From Sphingobacterium psychroaquaticum (lineage in GTDB: Bacteria > Bacteroidota > Bacteroidia > Sphingobacteriales > Sphingobacteriaceae), in assembly GCF_900177625.1 (NCBI RefSeq), contig NZ_FXAU01000007.1, positions 186,729 to 250,728 on the forward strand: a DNA stretch of 64,000 nt, given 5' to 3'. The notes under the pieces are model-generated. The model worked only from the letters and a program-made list of their open reading frames with translations. It searched no databases and was not told the origin of the DNA. A program made the position numbers and the translations under genes. Shown one piece after another: positions 7,462-17,427 of this stretch. Numbering within the stretch: the stretch's first letter is position 1; the number at the start of each line of letters is the position of its first letter.

Positions 7462-9051
7462 ATGAAAGCAACATACATCGATTATAGCGATACCGGTAGT
7501 TTCTCCAAAACACTATTGGCCTATCTGGCCAATGAAGAATCATTACAACCATTTTACGGCGAACAACCTAATTTAGCTGGCTTTAAAGCGCAGCTGGATA
7601 AGAAGAAGAAATTTCCTCACCGGAAGTTACTGGTCGATCAGCTACAGGGGCAATATGGTGATTTGCTTGCCTCTTCTCCAACGGTAGCGCAGAATATTGT
7701 ACGCCTTAAGGACCCGAATACCTTTACTGTTACCACGGGTCATCAATTGAATATTTTTACTGGACCTCTCTATTTTATTTTTAAGATTGTGACGGCTATT
7801 CGTCTTGCAAAAGACTTGAAAGAGGCATACCCCGATTATGATTTCGTGCCTGTTTATTGGATGGCAACCGAAGATCACGATTTTGAAGAGATTAACCATA
7901 CCCGGGTTTTTGGTAAGAAAATTATGTGGGATACGCCTAAGATTGCTGCGACCGGACGGATGTCCACCGGCGATATTGCCGGTACGGTGCGGGAATATTG
8001 CAATACGTTTGGTCTCTCTGGCAATGCGGATCTTCTAACTGCTATTGTGGAAGAGGCTTACTTATCGCATGATACGCTGGCGGATGCGACGCGCTCTATG
8101 GTGCATGCGTTGTTTAAAGAATATGGTTTAGTAATCGTTGATGCAGATAGCCCTATTTTGAAAGCTGTTTTTGCACCAATCATAGAACAGGATATTATGG
8201 CGGAACGTAGCTTTCATGCCATATCGGCTTCTTCGGAAGCGTTAGAAAATTTGGGTTATAAACCACAGGTTCATGGGCGTGAGATCAACTTTTTTTATTT
8301 AACAGATGAATTTAGGGAGCGTATTGTAAGGGCTGAAGATGGTCGTTTCGAGGTTCTGCATCAAAATATGTTTTTTACCGAAGAGTCATTGAAACAAGAA
8401 ATTGCTGAACATCCGGAGAGATTTAGTCCGAATGTGGTGATGCGACCGATGTATCAGGAAGTTATTTTACCTAATTTGGCCTATATCGGGGGAGGGGCTG
8501 AGATTGTGTATTGGTTACAATTAAAGGCTAATTTCGATCAATATAACGTTCCGTTTCCAATCCTAATTCCTCGAAATTCAGCGATGATAACGGACGATAC
8601 CGTAGCGGGAAAAATATTCCGTTTGGATCTAACTTTTAAGAGTGTGTTCAAGCCGGCTGAAATATTGAAGAACGAATACGTCCGTCGACATACGAAGCAT
8701 CGATTAAACCTACGTGATGAGTGGATGGAGCTAAATGCAATTTTCGGAAAAATTAAATTACGCGCACATAAAATTGATCCGAGTCTAGGGCCAAGTACGG
8801 AAGCTGTTAAAGCTCGTCTAAAGAAGGCAATCAACAGCTTAGAAAAAAAACTGTTGCGGGCAGATAAGAAAAATCATGAAGAAGCATTGATTCAGATCGA
8901 TAGGGTAAAGGATATCCTGTTTCCAGGAGGAGGATTGCAGGAACGTAGTGAAAATTTTGCGCCTTTGTATTTGAAGCAGGGCGAAGAGTTGATTAGCGAA
9001 TTGGAGAAGCATTTTAGCCCTCTTGATTTTAAATTTACTATATTGTATTAA
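7462..9051 (+). CDS. bshC: Bacillithiol biosynthesis cysteine ligase BshC
   Basis: BshC is the last enzyme of bacillithiol synthesis, joining cysteine to glucosaminyl-malate. The 529-residue length and the motifs TTGHQLNIFTGPLYFIFK (from about residue 93) and PVYWMATEDHDFEEINH (from about 131) are diagnostic. The region GGAEIVYWLQLK and the C-terminal coiled-coil part (about 430-500, rich in Lys, Leu and Glu) complete the family layout. The organism therefore probably uses bacillithiol as its low-molecular-weight thiol. The stop overlaps the start of a Crp/Fnr regulator. The leader carries a hairpin that may control expression. Confidence 0.95.
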   Translation: MKATYIDYSDTGSFSKTLLAYLANEESLQPFYGEQPNLAGFKAQLDKKKKFPHRKLLVDQLQGQYGDLLASSPTVAQNIVRLKDPNTFTVTTGHQLNIFTGPLYFIFKIVTAIRLAKDLKEAYPDYDFVPVYWMATEDHDFEEINHTRVFGKKIMWDTPKIAATGRMSTGDIAGTVREYCNTFGLSGNADLLTAIVEEAYLSHDTLADATRSMVHALFKEYGLVIVDADSPILKAVFAPIIEQDIMAERSFHAISASSEALENLGYKPQVHGREINFFYLTDEFRERIVRAEDGRFEVLHQNMFFTEESLKQEIAEHPERFSPNVVMRPMYQEVILPNLAYIGGGAEIVYWLQLKANFDQYNVPFPILIPRNSAMITDDTVAGKIFRLDLTFKSVFKPAEILKNEYVRRHTKHRLNLRDEWMELNAIFGKIKLRAHKIDPSLGPSTEAVKARLKKAINSLEKKLLRADKKNHEEALIQIDRVKDILFPGGGLQERSENFAPLYLKQGEELISELEKHFSPLDFKFTILY

Positions 9052-9641
9052 TGAGCGATATCGATTTAAAGCAAAGTAATTTTTATAAGTATTATACGGA
9101 AAAGGGTGGTTTAACCGCAGACGATTTTTTAGCGCTGCAACCCTATTTCTCGTTTAAAACCGTGGCGCATAATACCTACCTTTTACGTGCGGGTGAGTTG
9201 AGCAGTTACGCCTTTTTTGTTGAGTCTGGCTTGTTGCAATCATTTTCATTGGACGAAAAGGGTGGGGAGCATATTTTGCAATTTGCGCCCGAAAACTGGA
9301 TTTTATCGGATCGGGCGAGTCAGTATTTCAACAAGCTATCAGACTATTATATTAAAGCGATAGAGCACTCTGTTGTTGTTTATGTACAAGCTACATTTAT
9401 GGAAAAGGCAGCTGCATTGAGTACTACTTTTTCGTGTTTTTTAGAAAATTCGTTACAGCGGAATATTTATATTCAGCAGAAGCGAATAAATTCATTATTG
9501 GCGATGTCCGCCAAAGAGCGCTATCTTTCCTTTATGGAGATGTACCCAGGCTTGCTTATGCGTGTCCCTCAGTGGATGATTGCCTCTTATCTTGGAATCA
9601 CTCCAGAAAGCTTAAGCCGAGTGCGAAGAGAACTTTATTAA
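9051..9641 (+). CDS. Crp/Fnr-family transcription regulator
   Basis: A 196-residue regulator. It has an N-terminal cyclic-nucleotide-binding-like beta-roll (about residues 20-115; PYFSFKTVAHNTYLLRAGE, then FVESGLLQSF), a dimerisation helix, and a C-terminal helix-turn-helix at about 172-193 (MIASYLGITPESLSRVR). No Fnr-type cysteine cluster is present, so an Fe-S sensor is unlikely. Its ATG overlaps the bshC stop (TAATG), so the two are translated together. That suggests a link to thiol or redox status, but similar regulators are common in this phylum and the ligand is unknown. Confidence 0.88.
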   Translation: MSDIDLKQSNFYKYYTEKGGLTADDFLALQPYFSFKTVAHNTYLLRAGELSSYAFFVESGLLQSFSLDEKGGEHILQFAPENWILSDRASQYFNKLSDYYIKAIEHSVVVYVQATFMEKAAALSTTFSCFLENSLQRNIYIQQKRINSLLAMSAKERYLSFMEMYPGLLMRVPQWMIASYLGITPESLSRVRRELY

Positions 9642-9701
9642 GGTCCATTAAGCGCTTTCTACTTTTTTCTTCTTTTCATTTTTATCTGTGGGCACAAATT
9701 G

Positions 9702-9709
9702 TATCTTTA
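9702..9709 (+). promoter_or_regulatory. Likely -7 box of the DUF5686 gene
   Basis: TATCTTTA lies 19 nt before the ATG at 9729, with TTT at the -33 position 20 nt upstream. It favours 9729 as the start over an earlier in-frame TTG at 9699. Confidence 0.38.
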
Positions 9710-9728
9710 TAGCGTACCTGCGTTGATT

Positions 9729-12263
9729 ATGAGGAAATTTGGAGCGACGGAGTTAGGCGTCTTGCTATTTATATACTGCTTCTGTGTCAATATGCCGATG
9801 GCTATTGGTCAGGGACGTATATTGGGGCGCGTTGTAGATGAGTTGACCGGTAAGGGTATCCCACAAGCCAGTATAAAAGTTGTGGGGACTTCTATAGGGA
9901 CATCTTGCGACTCGCTCGGAAATTTTGTAGTTGCTGTAAATTCCGATAAAACAAATCATATTGAGGTATCCGCTATGGGTTATCGGACCTATAAAGGAGG
10001 TTACGTAGCATCGGAGACTGAGGTGATTATCAAGCTTCATCCGGATGAACGTGTCATTGATGCGATAGAAATATCTAGTAAACGAAAATACAATAATAAG
10101 AATCCTGCGGTTGAGTTGATCGAAGAAGTGATCAAGCATAAGCGAATTAATCGAATGGTACGTCAACCAAAGCACCGCTTTGAGCAGTATGACAAAATAC
10201 GTTTTGGTATGGTTGATCCCTCTTCCAAGTACCTGAAAGGGTTAGGAAGTATGCGGTTTTTCTTCGAAAATATAGATACTGTTTCTATCCCTGGAAGTAA
10301 GCTTTTGGCCCTTTTTATGAAAGAACAAATCAGTGATGTCTACCAGACCAATGATCCTGTATCGAGTAAAAAGGTAGTGAAGTCTGTGAAGCAGACAAAG
10401 TATGATGAGCGACATATAAATAACCACAATATACAATCGTATCTTACTTACCTTTTTCAAGATGTCGATATTTATGCCGAAAATATATTCTTAATCAACA
10501 AGCTTTTCTTAAGTCCAATAGCGAATAATGCGCCAGTTTTCTACAAGTATTATATTGTAGACACCGTAGATGTGAATATGAAGCCATTTGTTGAGCTTCG
10601 GTTTGAACCGCGGAATAAAACGGATCTGTTACTTAGTGGTAGGCTTTGGGTGAGCCTAGATGGGCGTTATGCTGTAGGTAAAGCAAGGCTTAATACGAAT
10701 AAGGAGGCTAACCTAAATTGGGTCAACCGAGTAGATATAGAGCAAGACTTTACGGTCAATGAGGAGCAGCAGATGTTCCTCGAGCGAAGCGATGTCCAGA
10801 TTTTGTTTGGTACGGAAAAGAAAGAGGCCCTTTTTGGGCAGAAGATCACGATGAATTATGACTTTGATTTCAAGGCGACATTCAGTGATGCTGTTTTTTC
10901 GGGTGCGCCAATAGAAATTTTGCCTCAGGCTGATAGCAGTATTGCTATTTTGGAAGAAAGAAGGCCTATCCCGTTGAATAGTAGTGAGAGCCGAGTGTAT
11001 ACCGATGTTGATTCACTCAATGATAATAGGACGTTCAAAACGTTGGTTACTCTGGGCTATTTGGTGGGGCAAGGTTTTTATAATCTTGGACCGTTTGAAC
11101 TAGGGCCTGTGGAGTATCTATATTCTTCAAATAATATTGAAGGCAACAGGATTCGGATTGGTGGACGGACGACAGGACTGTTTTCTGAGAAGCTTTATAT
11201 TGAAGGGTACTTAGCATATGGACTGCGTGATCAGTCTTTTAAGTATTTTGTTAAGCCAACAATTGCACTGAATGGAAAGGCTGTTACTACTTTCCCGGCT
11301 CATTACCTTCAGTTTGGGGTGCAGCATGATATTTTTGATCCCGGTCGTAATTTAGGTTTTAAGAAAGGGGATAGTTTTTTTCAGTCCATCCGGAGTAATA
11401 AACCCACCAAATGGCTAGATACTTATGCATACGAAGCGAAGCATCTCATTGAATTTGGTAACCACCTGAGTATACAGTCTGGTTTTGTACATCATCGCCG
11501 TCACGCTATTGGTGATCTTAACTTTATTTCTTCTGGTGATCCTAGCGTAAACATTGAAGATGTCAATACCAATGAATTGGAGTTCGTACTGCGTTGGGCT
11601 CCTAATGAAAAATTCTATTATAGAAATTTAGTGCGTCGTACAATTATTGAAAAGCATCCTATTTTTAATGTACAATATAACAAAGGTCTACGTGGGTTTT
11701 GGGGAGCGGATTATAACTATGATGCATTGCGCGCTGCGGTGACCAAGCGCTTCTTTATGCGTCAGCTAGGATTTGTTGATGTTACGTTATCTGGAGGGAA
11801 AATTTGGGGTACCCTTCCGTATCCACTTTTGGAGATTCCTGATGTTTTTAAAAATGATGATCGGCATGTGATCGATTATTCGTTAATGCGTAATATGGAG
11901 TTTGTTGCGGATGAGTTTGTAAAACTCTCCATTGATCATCAGCTGGAAGGATTTATTTTGAATAAGATCCCTCTGGTGAAGCGATTGAAACTAAGGGAGC
12001 TTTGGGGGGTTAAGATGTTCCGCGGGCGATTAACTGATGGTAATAATCCTTATCTTAGTTCAGGCGTGGTGCACTTTGACACGGACAATGAGGGGAATAA
12101 GCTCACGCACGTTATGGGTAATCAACCGTATTGGGAAGGAAAAGTAGGAATCGATAATATCCTAAGGGTATTTCGGGTGGAGTATATCAGGCGATTGAAT
12201 TATCTGGATTTACCAAATGTGAATAAGGATACGTATCGCGTCAGTGTTCATTTAAATTTTTGA
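9729..12263 (+). CDS. DUF5686 outer-membrane protein with carboxypeptidase-like regulatory domain
   Basis: From the ATG at 9729 the protein has 844 residues: a signal peptide ending near AIGQG, a carboxypeptidase-D-like beta-sandwich domain ([17 protein letters not shown] through ISVEV-like repeats, about 30-110), then the DUF5686 region to the C-terminus. The long part is rich in beta strands with aromatic ends, and the last residues (YRVSVHLNF) look like an outer-membrane barrel end. DUF5686 proteins are abundant in Bacteroidota and their function is not settled. It ends 4 nt before an enoyl-CoA hydratase gene, probably a shared transcript. Confidence 0.85.
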   Translation: MRKFGATELGVLLFIYCFCVNMPMAIGQGRILGRVVDELTGKGIPQASIKVVGTSIGTSCDSLGNFVVAVNSDKTNHIEVSAMGYRTYKGGYVASETEVIIKLHPDERVIDAIEISSKRKYNNKNPAVELIEEVIKHKRINRMVRQPKHRFEQYDKIRFGMVDPSSKYLKGLGSMRFFFENIDTVSIPGSKLLALFMKEQISDVYQTNDPVSSKKVVKSVKQTKYDERHINNHNIQSYLTYLFQDVDIYAENIFLINKLFLSPIANNAPVFYKYYIVDTVDVNMKPFVELRFEPRNKTDLLLSGRLWVSLDGRYAVGKARLNTNKEANLNWVNRVDIEQDFTVNEEQQMFLERSDVQILFGTEKKEALFGQKITMNYDFDFKATFSDAVFSGAPIEILPQADSSIAILEERRPIPLNSSESRVYTDVDSLNDNRTFKTLVTLGYLVGQGFYNLGPFELGPVEYLYSSNNIEGNRIRIGGRTTGLFSEKLYIEGYLAYGLRDQSFKYFVKPTIALNGKAVTTFPAHYLQFGVQHDIFDPGRNLGFKKGDSFFQSIRSNKPTKWLDTYAYEAKHLIEFGNHLSIQSGFVHHRRHAIGDLNFISSGDPSVNIEDVNTNELEFVLRWAPNEKFYYRNLVRRTIIEKHPIFNVQYNKGLRGFWGADYNYDALRAAVTKRFFMRQLGFVDVTLSGGKIWGTLPYPLLEIPDVFKNDDRHVIDYSLMRNMEFVADEFVKLSIDHQLEGFILNKIPLVKRLKLRELWGVKMFRGRLTDGNNPYLSSGVVHFDTDNEGNKLTHVMGNQPYWEGKVGIDNILRVFRVEYIRRLNYLDLPNVNKDTYRVSVHLNF

Positions 12264-12267
12264 TGTT

Positions 12268-13053
12268 ATGGGACAGTACGAAAATCTTTTGTTAACATTA
12301 TCAGGGCAGACTGCCATCATTACAATTAATAGACCAACCAAGTTGAATGCATTGAATCGTGCAACATTGGGAGAATTGGCGGATTTGTTGGGAGCCTTGA
12401 AAACGAATCGAGAGGTATCGGGTATTATCTTGACTGGGGCTGGTGAGAAGGCTTTTGTCGCAGGTGCTGATATCGCTGAGTTTGTTGGGCATAGTGAAGA
12501 GGAAGGCCGAGCGATAGCTGCTTGGGGGCAGGAGCATGTGATGAATGTGATACATAATTTCCCCAAACCGGTTATTGGAGCGATTAATGGTTTTGCACTA
12601 GGTGGTGGTTTGGAAATCGCTTTGTCATGCCATATTCGTGTCGCCGTGGAAACCGCTAAGATGGGATTGCCGGAGGTGTCGCTAGGTGTGATTCCGGGAT
12701 ACGGAGGCACACAACGGTTGCCGGCATTGGTCGGGCGAGGAAAAGCGATGGAGATGATTTTGACGGGGGATATGATTGGCGCAAAAGAGGCTCTGACATG
12801 GGGGGTGGTTAATTATGTTGTGCCTGCTACAGATTTGCTACATACATGCGAGAGTTTACTGAACAAGATTTATACACGTTCAGGAACAGCGGTGGCGGCG
12901 GCCATTGAAGCAATTAATGCAAGTCAAACTGGTGTTAAAGGGTTTGATGTCGAAATTGACGCGTTTGGGAAGGCCTTTGGAACAGCAGATTTTAAAGAAG
13001 GCGTTTCGGCATTTTTGGAAAAAAGAACGCCTAACTTTACCGGAAACTTGTAA
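12268..13053 (+). CDS. Enoyl-CoA hydratase/isomerase family protein
   Basis: A 261-residue crotonase-fold enzyme. The oxyanion-hole segments are seen as [10 protein letters not shown] near residue 63 and [10 protein letters not shown] at 107-116. Both glutamates needed for hydration in the classical enzyme are present (Glu116 and Glu136 in LPEVSLG), so it is likely a true hydratase, adding water to 2-enoyl-CoA in fatty-acid or short-chain acyl-CoA breakdown. No other beta-oxidation gene is nearby. It follows the DUF5686 gene by 4 nt. Confidence 0.92.
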   Translation: MGQYENLLLTLSGQTAIITINRPTKLNALNRATLGELADLLGALKTNREVSGIILTGAGEKAFVAGADIAEFVGHSEEEGRAIAAWGQEHVMNVIHNFPKPVIGAINGFALGGGLEIALSCHIRVAVETAKMGLPEVSLGVIPGYGGTQRLPALVGRGKAMEMILTGDMIGAKEALTWGVVNYVVPATDLLHTCESLLNKIYTRSGTAVAAAIEAINASQTGVKGFDVEIDAFGKAFGTADFKEGVSAFLEKRTPNFTGNL

Positions 13054-13156
13054 GAGATTGCGTAAAAAGGCTCCTTCTAGCTGTCATTCTGCGCCAGTTT
13101 AAGGACGCTGGAAGGGTAAAGCGCAATTTTCTTTTTAGTCCCTGTATTGTCTGTTT

Positions 13157-13795
13157 TTAATCGCTAACCACGTATGCGAGCATATACTCCTGAAACTGTT
13201 CGTAATATACCTGAAAAGAATGCGTTTTCTTGTCTTTGCGTAAGAGGAGCGTCATGACTCCTTGTGGTCTATATTGAAAGGGTAGGATCGTCATATCCTC
13301 TAGGAAAGAGACTCCTTTGTTACCTTGAAGCTTATACACCGCTTCTTTTGCGCACCAACAGGCATACATTTGGTCGATGTTTTCATTTTGGATGAAAGCC
13401 AGTTCGCGAGGTTTCATAAATTTTTCCTTTATCCGAACGATTTTCTCTTTAATAATTTCTAGATCGATCCCGCATGGTCCTTGTGTAGACATCAAGACCC
13501 CTGCAAAATCGTAGGAATGGGTGAGGGAAATATTATATGGATAGTCTGGTAAATATGGCTTTCCATGTTCATCGGAGGGACAGTTAATATATTCTTCTGT
13601 TTTCAAGAGGAAGCGGAGTAACACACGTGTAGCGAGCCAGTGCAATCTACGTTTGCCTTTGGTTAAGCTTTCCAGTTTTGCTTTTTCACGTTCATCAAGT
13701 TGCAGCTTTCCGAGTAACTCTTCTGCCGTTTCCTCGATACGCCACAGCGCAAATTTCGTTTCCGTATTTAATTCTCTTAGATAAACAAGACCCAT
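13157..13795 (-). CDS. 4'-phosphopantetheinyl transferase (Sfp-type)
   Basis: Sfp-type enzymes move phosphopantetheine from CoA onto carrier proteins. The two family motifs are present: CGIDLE at about residues 113-118 and WCAKEAVYK at about 147-155, which supply the magnesium ligands and catalytic residues. I choose the ATG at 13795 (212 aa); an in-frame TTG at 13801 lies inside the -7 promoter box and is excluded. No polyketide, peptide synthetase or acyl carrier gene is in the window, so its partner lies elsewhere. The predicted transcript is almost leaderless. Confidence 0.9.
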   Translation of the reverse strand: MGLVYLRELNTETKFALWRIEETAEELLGKLQLDEREKAKLESLTKGKRRLHWLATRVLLRFLLKTEEYINCPSDEHGKPYLPDYPYNISLTHSYDFAGVLMSTQGPCGIDLEIIKEKIVRIKEKFMKPRELAFIQNENIDQMYACWCAKEAVYKLQGNKGVSFLEDMTILPFQYRPQGVMTLLLRKDKKTHSFQVYYEQFQEYMLAYVVSD

Positions 13796-13798
13796 ATC

Positions 13799-13829
13799 CA
13801 AACATAATTATTTTTACTTCTTTTTACAA
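13799..13829 (-). promoter_or_regulatory. Promoter of the phosphopantetheinyl transferase gene
   Basis: On the minus strand: TTG (13829-13827), exactly 20 nt, then TATGTTTG (13806-13799). The ATG follows after only 3 nt, so the mRNA should be leaderless or nearly so. Confidence 0.62.
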
Positions 13830-13853
13830 GGGTTTATTTAGTGCAGATTTCAC

Positions 13854-13884
13854 TTTGCTTTTTTGCCCCATCTATGTAACTTGC
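13854..13884 (+). promoter_or_regulatory. Probable promoter of dnaG
   Basis: TTTG at 13854-13857, 19 nt, then TAACTTGC at 13877-13884, a partial -7 match. The ATG is 32 nt further on. It lies in the divergent space shared with the phosphopantetheinyl transferase promoter. Confidence 0.42.
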
Positions 13885-13916
13885 AATGAATACACAATAG
13901 TTAGACGTTAGTTTTT

Positions 13917-15902
13917 ATGATCACAAAAGAAACGATAGAGAAGGTATTGGATGCGGCTCGGATAGAGGAGGTTGTCGGAGATTTTGTAGATTTAAAAAAA
14001 AGAGGAACCTCGCTTATTGGGAATTGTCCGTTCCATAATGAAAAGACGCCTTCCTTCCATGTTTCCATGGCAAAAGGAATTTATAAGTGTTTTGGGTGTG
14101 GGGTTGGTGGTGATTCGTTGAAATTTGTGATGGAGCTCGAAAAGTATTCTTATCCCGAAGCTATACGCTATCTCGCGGATAAGTATAATATTGCGATTGA
14201 AGAAGTCGAGCGTTCTCCAGCGCAACTTGCTGCGCAGGATAAGCGTGAAAGCTTGTATGTGCTTAGCAGCTGGGCCGGGAAATTCTTTAAGGAACAGATG
14301 TGGACAACGGAGGTGGGGCAATCCATCGGTTTGTCATACTTTAAGGAGAGGGGGTATCGCGAAGATATCGTTAAGAAGTTTGAACTCGGTTACTCGCCCG
14401 ATCAATGGACCGCCCTTTCGGATGCTGCTGCTGCGGCAGGTTTCCATAAAGATTATTTAAGCCTTATCGGACTGTCTATCGAAAGGGAAGACGGTAGTTT
14501 GTACGACCGTTTTCGAGGACGTGTAATCTTTCCTATTCATAACCTCACCGGTCGAGTTATTGGCTTTGGAGGACGAACGCTGAAAACAGAAAAATCTGTT
14601 CCGAAGTATGTAAACTCTCCTGAAAGTGATATCTACCATAAATCTGATGTACTTTACGGATTGAATTTCGCGAAGAAGGCCATCATGGATAAGGATAGCT
14701 GCTACTTGGTTGAAGGTTATGCTGATGTAATCTCGATGCATCAGGCGGGAGTTGAGAATGTGGTCTCTTCTTCAGGAACCTCTTTAACTACTGGGCAGAT
14801 TAAGTTGATTGGTCGATTCACGCAGAATGTGGTTATTCTGTATGATGGTGATGCCGCCGGGATCAAGGCTTCTTTGCGGGGGACTGACATGCTATTGGAA
14901 GAGGGGTTAAATGTAAAGGTTCTTCTTTTTCCTGATGGAAATGACCCCGACTCTTACGTACAGTCTTTTGGTTCAACTGCTTTTAAGGAGTACATAGATA
15001 CGAATCAACAGGATTTCATCTTTTATAAGACAAATATCTTATTGAAGGATGCGGGTGCGGATCCAATTAAAAGAGCAGAGGTTATTCGCGAGGTCGTACA
15101 GAGTATAGCACTGATTCCTGATGAGATCAAGGTGTCGGTGTTTATTAAGCAATGTTCGGCATTGTTGGATATGGAAGAGCGGGTGTTATTGACAGAGCTC
15201 AATAAGATGCGTTTGAATAAAGCGAAGGCCCAGGATAAAAAGGAAGCTGCCGCAAGTAGACCGGCCCCGATGCATCCGGAAATGGATGGGCCGCCTCTAG
15301 ATTTTTTCTTGACCGATGAAGAGCGAGCACAAATTGGTATTGAACCAGCAACTGGAACGCAAGTTGCCACGTCAGAAATTTTGCAAGAGCGTGAAATCGT
15401 ACGTATTCTGTTGAACTATGGTGCGGAGCTGGCCGTTTGGGAAGGCGATGGCGATGTGCCTATTGCTCCGTATCTTTTAAATGCGATCGACGATATTACT
15501 TTTGAGGATAAAGCCAGTGCGTTTATCGTGGAGGTTTTTCGGAAAAAGGCAGAGGATTTTGAGATCCCAGAAGCGAAATTTTTCTTTTCGCACGAAGATT
15601 CAACGGTGCAGGATTTGGCTATATCGTGTGTGTCAAGTCCCTACGAACTGAGCCCGAACTGGAATGACGATAAGCGTAAGATCTATGTGACTCGTGAGCA
15701 TGAGCATTTAAAGGCTTTAACGACACAAGCTATTTATCGCATAAAAAAACGGAAGGTGGAAAGTGAGATGACCAAAATTCGAGAGGAATTAAAGCTCGAT
15801 CAATCTGCGGAGGATCTGGAGATTCTATTGTCGAAGTATCAAAAGCTTAAAGAAGCAGAGAAGATGCTGGGGGCATACCTTGGGAATACGGTAGTCAAGT
15901 AA
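13917..15902 (+). CDS. dnaG: DNA primase DnaG
   Basis: DnaG makes RNA primers for replication. The 661-residue protein has the N-terminal zinc-binding domain with Cys37, His40, Cys58 and Cys61 (CPFH and CFGC), the catalytic core, and a TOPRIM domain with YLVEGYADV and VVILYDGDAAG giving the metal-binding acidic residues. A variable linker near 440-470 (KEAAASRPAPMHPEMDGPP) precedes the helical C-terminal DnaB-interacting part. It is followed 9 nt later by yraN, a common arrangement. Confidence 0.97.
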   Translation: MITKETIEKVLDAARIEEVVGDFVDLKKRGTSLIGNCPFHNEKTPSFHVSMAKGIYKCFGCGVGGDSLKFVMELEKYSYPEAIRYLADKYNIAIEEVERSPAQLAAQDKRESLYVLSSWAGKFFKEQMWTTEVGQSIGLSYFKERGYREDIVKKFELGYSPDQWTALSDAAAAAGFHKDYLSLIGLSIEREDGSLYDRFRGRVIFPIHNLTGRVIGFGGRTLKTEKSVPKYVNSPESDIYHKSDVLYGLNFAKKAIMDKDSCYLVEGYADVISMHQAGVENVVSSSGTSLTTGQIKLIGRFTQNVVILYDGDAAGIKASLRGTDMLLEEGLNVKVLLFPDGNDPDSYVQSFGSTAFKEYIDTNQQDFIFYKTNILLKDAGADPIKRAEVIREVVQSIALIPDEIKVSVFIKQCSALLDMEERVLLTELNKMRLNKAKAQDKKEAAASRPAPMHPEMDGPPLDFFLTDEERAQIGIEPATGTQVATSEILQEREIVRILLNYGAELAVWEGDGDVPIAPYLLNAIDDITFEDKASAFIVEVFRKKAEDFEIPEAKFFFSHEDSTVQDLAISCVSSPYELSPNWNDDKRKIYVTREHEHLKALTTQAIYRIKKRKVESEMTKIREELKLDQSAEDLEILLSKYQKLKEAEKMLGAYLGNTVVK

Positions 15903-15911
15903 AGAAGCCCT

Positions 15912-16268
15912 ATGGCAGAGCACTTGAAACGCGGACGAGAAGGGGAGGAAAAGGCACAGTTGTTTCTGGTGGGTTTGGATTATGAAATTATTGCTGTAAA
16001 TTGGCGTTTTAAGCATTGGGAGGTTGATGTTATCGCGTGGGATGCTGATACACTGGTGTTTGTCGAAGTAAAAACCCGGAGTAATATGGATTATGGCGAA
16101 CCGGCCTCTTTTGTGGATCGGAAGAAGCAGAGGAATCTAATTAAATTGGCTAATGCCTATCTGGGAAAAACGAATTATTCGGGTGAAATCCGCTTTGATA
16201 TCGTTTCTGTTTATATGGATGGTAGTGGAAAGGTCGATTTAATTAAAGATGCTTTTTGGAGCAGCTGA
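15912..16268 (+). CDS. YraN/UPF0102 family endonuclease-like protein
   Basis: A 118-residue protein of the UPF0102 family, with a restriction-endonuclease-like fold. The pattern GREGEEKAQLFL at 11-22, then NWRFKHWEVDVIAWD and VFVEVKTRSN carries the PD-(D/E)xK-type residues (Glu in HWEVD, Asp, and ExK in EVKTR). The family is widespread and its biological role is uncertain; a link to recombination is often suggested. It is probably translated from the dnaG transcript, 9 nt downstream. Confidence 0.92.
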   Translation: MAEHLKRGREGEEKAQLFLVGLDYEIIAVNWRFKHWEVDVIAWDADTLVFVEVKTRSNMDYGEPASFVDRKKQRNLIKLANAYLGKTNYSGEIRFDIVSVYMDGSGKVDLIKDAFWSS

Positions 16269-16312
16269 GTTTCAGAGATTGGTAAGGATTGAAAATAATA
16301 GATTAGATAATT

Positions 16313-17377
16313 ATGAAAATACGCAATATTGCCGGCTATTTGGCGGTCAGTGCTTTGGTTCTGTTTGGTTGTAAATCACAACAGGGTAAATTTGCCTTTT
16401 TAACTCCAGCTGCAGGAGATAATGTGACGCTCGGACAAAAGTTAGCGTTGCGGATGCAGTTTCCTGATACAACGATTGATTCCGTTGTGTATTCGGTTGA
16501 TGGGCAGGTTATTGGGCGCAAGCAAGATACTTCTTCGATGGTGCTTGATACCGAGCAGATTGGCCTAGGAGCACGTAACTTGGTGGCGAAAGTGTATAAG
16601 GCTGGAAAGGAAGAGGTGGCATACAGCAATATTACTATCGTGCCGGAATCGGCCAAACAGTATGCTTTTGAGAAGGTGAAAGAATACCCGCACGACACGA
16701 AGGCCTTTACGCAAGGTTTAGAATTTGATGGTGGTTTTCTTTACGAATCTACTGGCGCAGGAGATGGTCTGATTTCTTCGATACGTAAAGTCGAATTGGA
16801 AACTGGGAAAGTTATCCAGAAGAAAGAGATAACGGGAGCGGATAGTAAGGGAGAGCCTTATTTTGGAGAAGGGATGACTATTGTGGGGGATCGGATTATC
16901 ATGTTGACCTGGTTGAACAATATCGGTTATGTTTTTAATAAAAAAACTTTTGATCAGGTATCTACATTTACCTATGAGAATAGTAAGCAGGGATGGGGAA
17001 TTTGTTATGATGGGGAATTGCTTATTAAATCTGATGGGTCGTCAAAGTTATATTTTTTAGATCCAACGACTTTTAAGGAAGTGAAGACCTTGTCTGTTTA
17101 TGATAGTGAAGGTGCTGTGGATAGTATTAATGAATTGGAATATATCGACGGTAAGGTCTATGCGAATGTTTATGGTAAGGATGTGGTCATTATTATCGAT
17201 CCGAAGACTGGTGCCGTGGAAGGGCAGATTAATTTTGTTGGCCTGTATACCAATCCCGCTCGCAAACCTAACGATCAAGAAATGAATGGTATTGCGTACG
17301 ATCGTGTAGGCAAAAGATTATTCGTGACCGGAAAACAATGGGATAAATTGTTTGAGGTGAAAATTGCTGAACGATAA
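16313..17377 (+). CDS. Glutaminyl-peptide cyclotransferase, lipoprotein form
   Basis: The signal peptide ends in a lipobox (VLFGC, Cys about residue 20), so the protein is probably a lipoprotein. Residues about 25-108 form a small beta domain. From about 115 the glutamine cyclotransferase domain (a five-bladed beta-propeller in known members) shows AFTQGLEFDGGFLYESTG, then YFGEGMTI, LIKSDGSSKLYFLDP and INELEYIDGKVYANV. Enzymes of this fold convert N-terminal Gln to pyroglutamate. In this family the substrates are unknown; SusC/D-type or other exported proteins whose N-terminal Gln is exposed are possible targets. Confidence 0.88.
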   Translation: MKIRNIAGYLAVSALVLFGCKSQQGKFAFLTPAAGDNVTLGQKLALRMQFPDTTIDSVVYSVDGQVIGRKQDTSSMVLDTEQIGLGARNLVAKVYKAGKEEVAYSNITIVPESAKQYAFEKVKEYPHDTKAFTQGLEFDGGFLYESTGAGDGLISSIRKVELETGKVIQKKEITGADSKGEPYFGEGMTIVGDRIIMLTWLNNIGYVFNKKTFDQVSTFTYENSKQGWGICYDGELLIKSDGSSKLYFLDPTTFKEVKTLSVYDSEGAVDSINELEYIDGKVYANVYGKDVVIIIDPKTGAVEGQINFVGLYTNPARKPNDQEMNGIAYDRVGKRLFVTGKQWDKLFEVKIAER

Positions 17378-17383
17378 TTTTCT

Positions 17384-17427
17384 CCTCTCTGCCGGAGAGG
17401 CATGTTACTTTTTATCGGAAAAGTAAC
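17384..17427 (+). terminator. Two adjacent hairpins after the cyclotransferase gene
   Basis: First stem CCTCTC with GAGAGG at 17384-17400. Second stem, a perfect 9 bp, GTTACTTTT with AAAAGTAAC at 17404-17427. The first probably ends the transcript. The second, running into CCAAA, looks like a hairpin motif I recall as scattered in many Bacteroidota genomes. Confidence 0.5.

Noticed and set aside
13054..13156. Terminator between the enoyl-CoA hydratase and phosphopantetheinyl transferase genes
   Set aside because: Only weak, mismatched stems were found; not enough to call.
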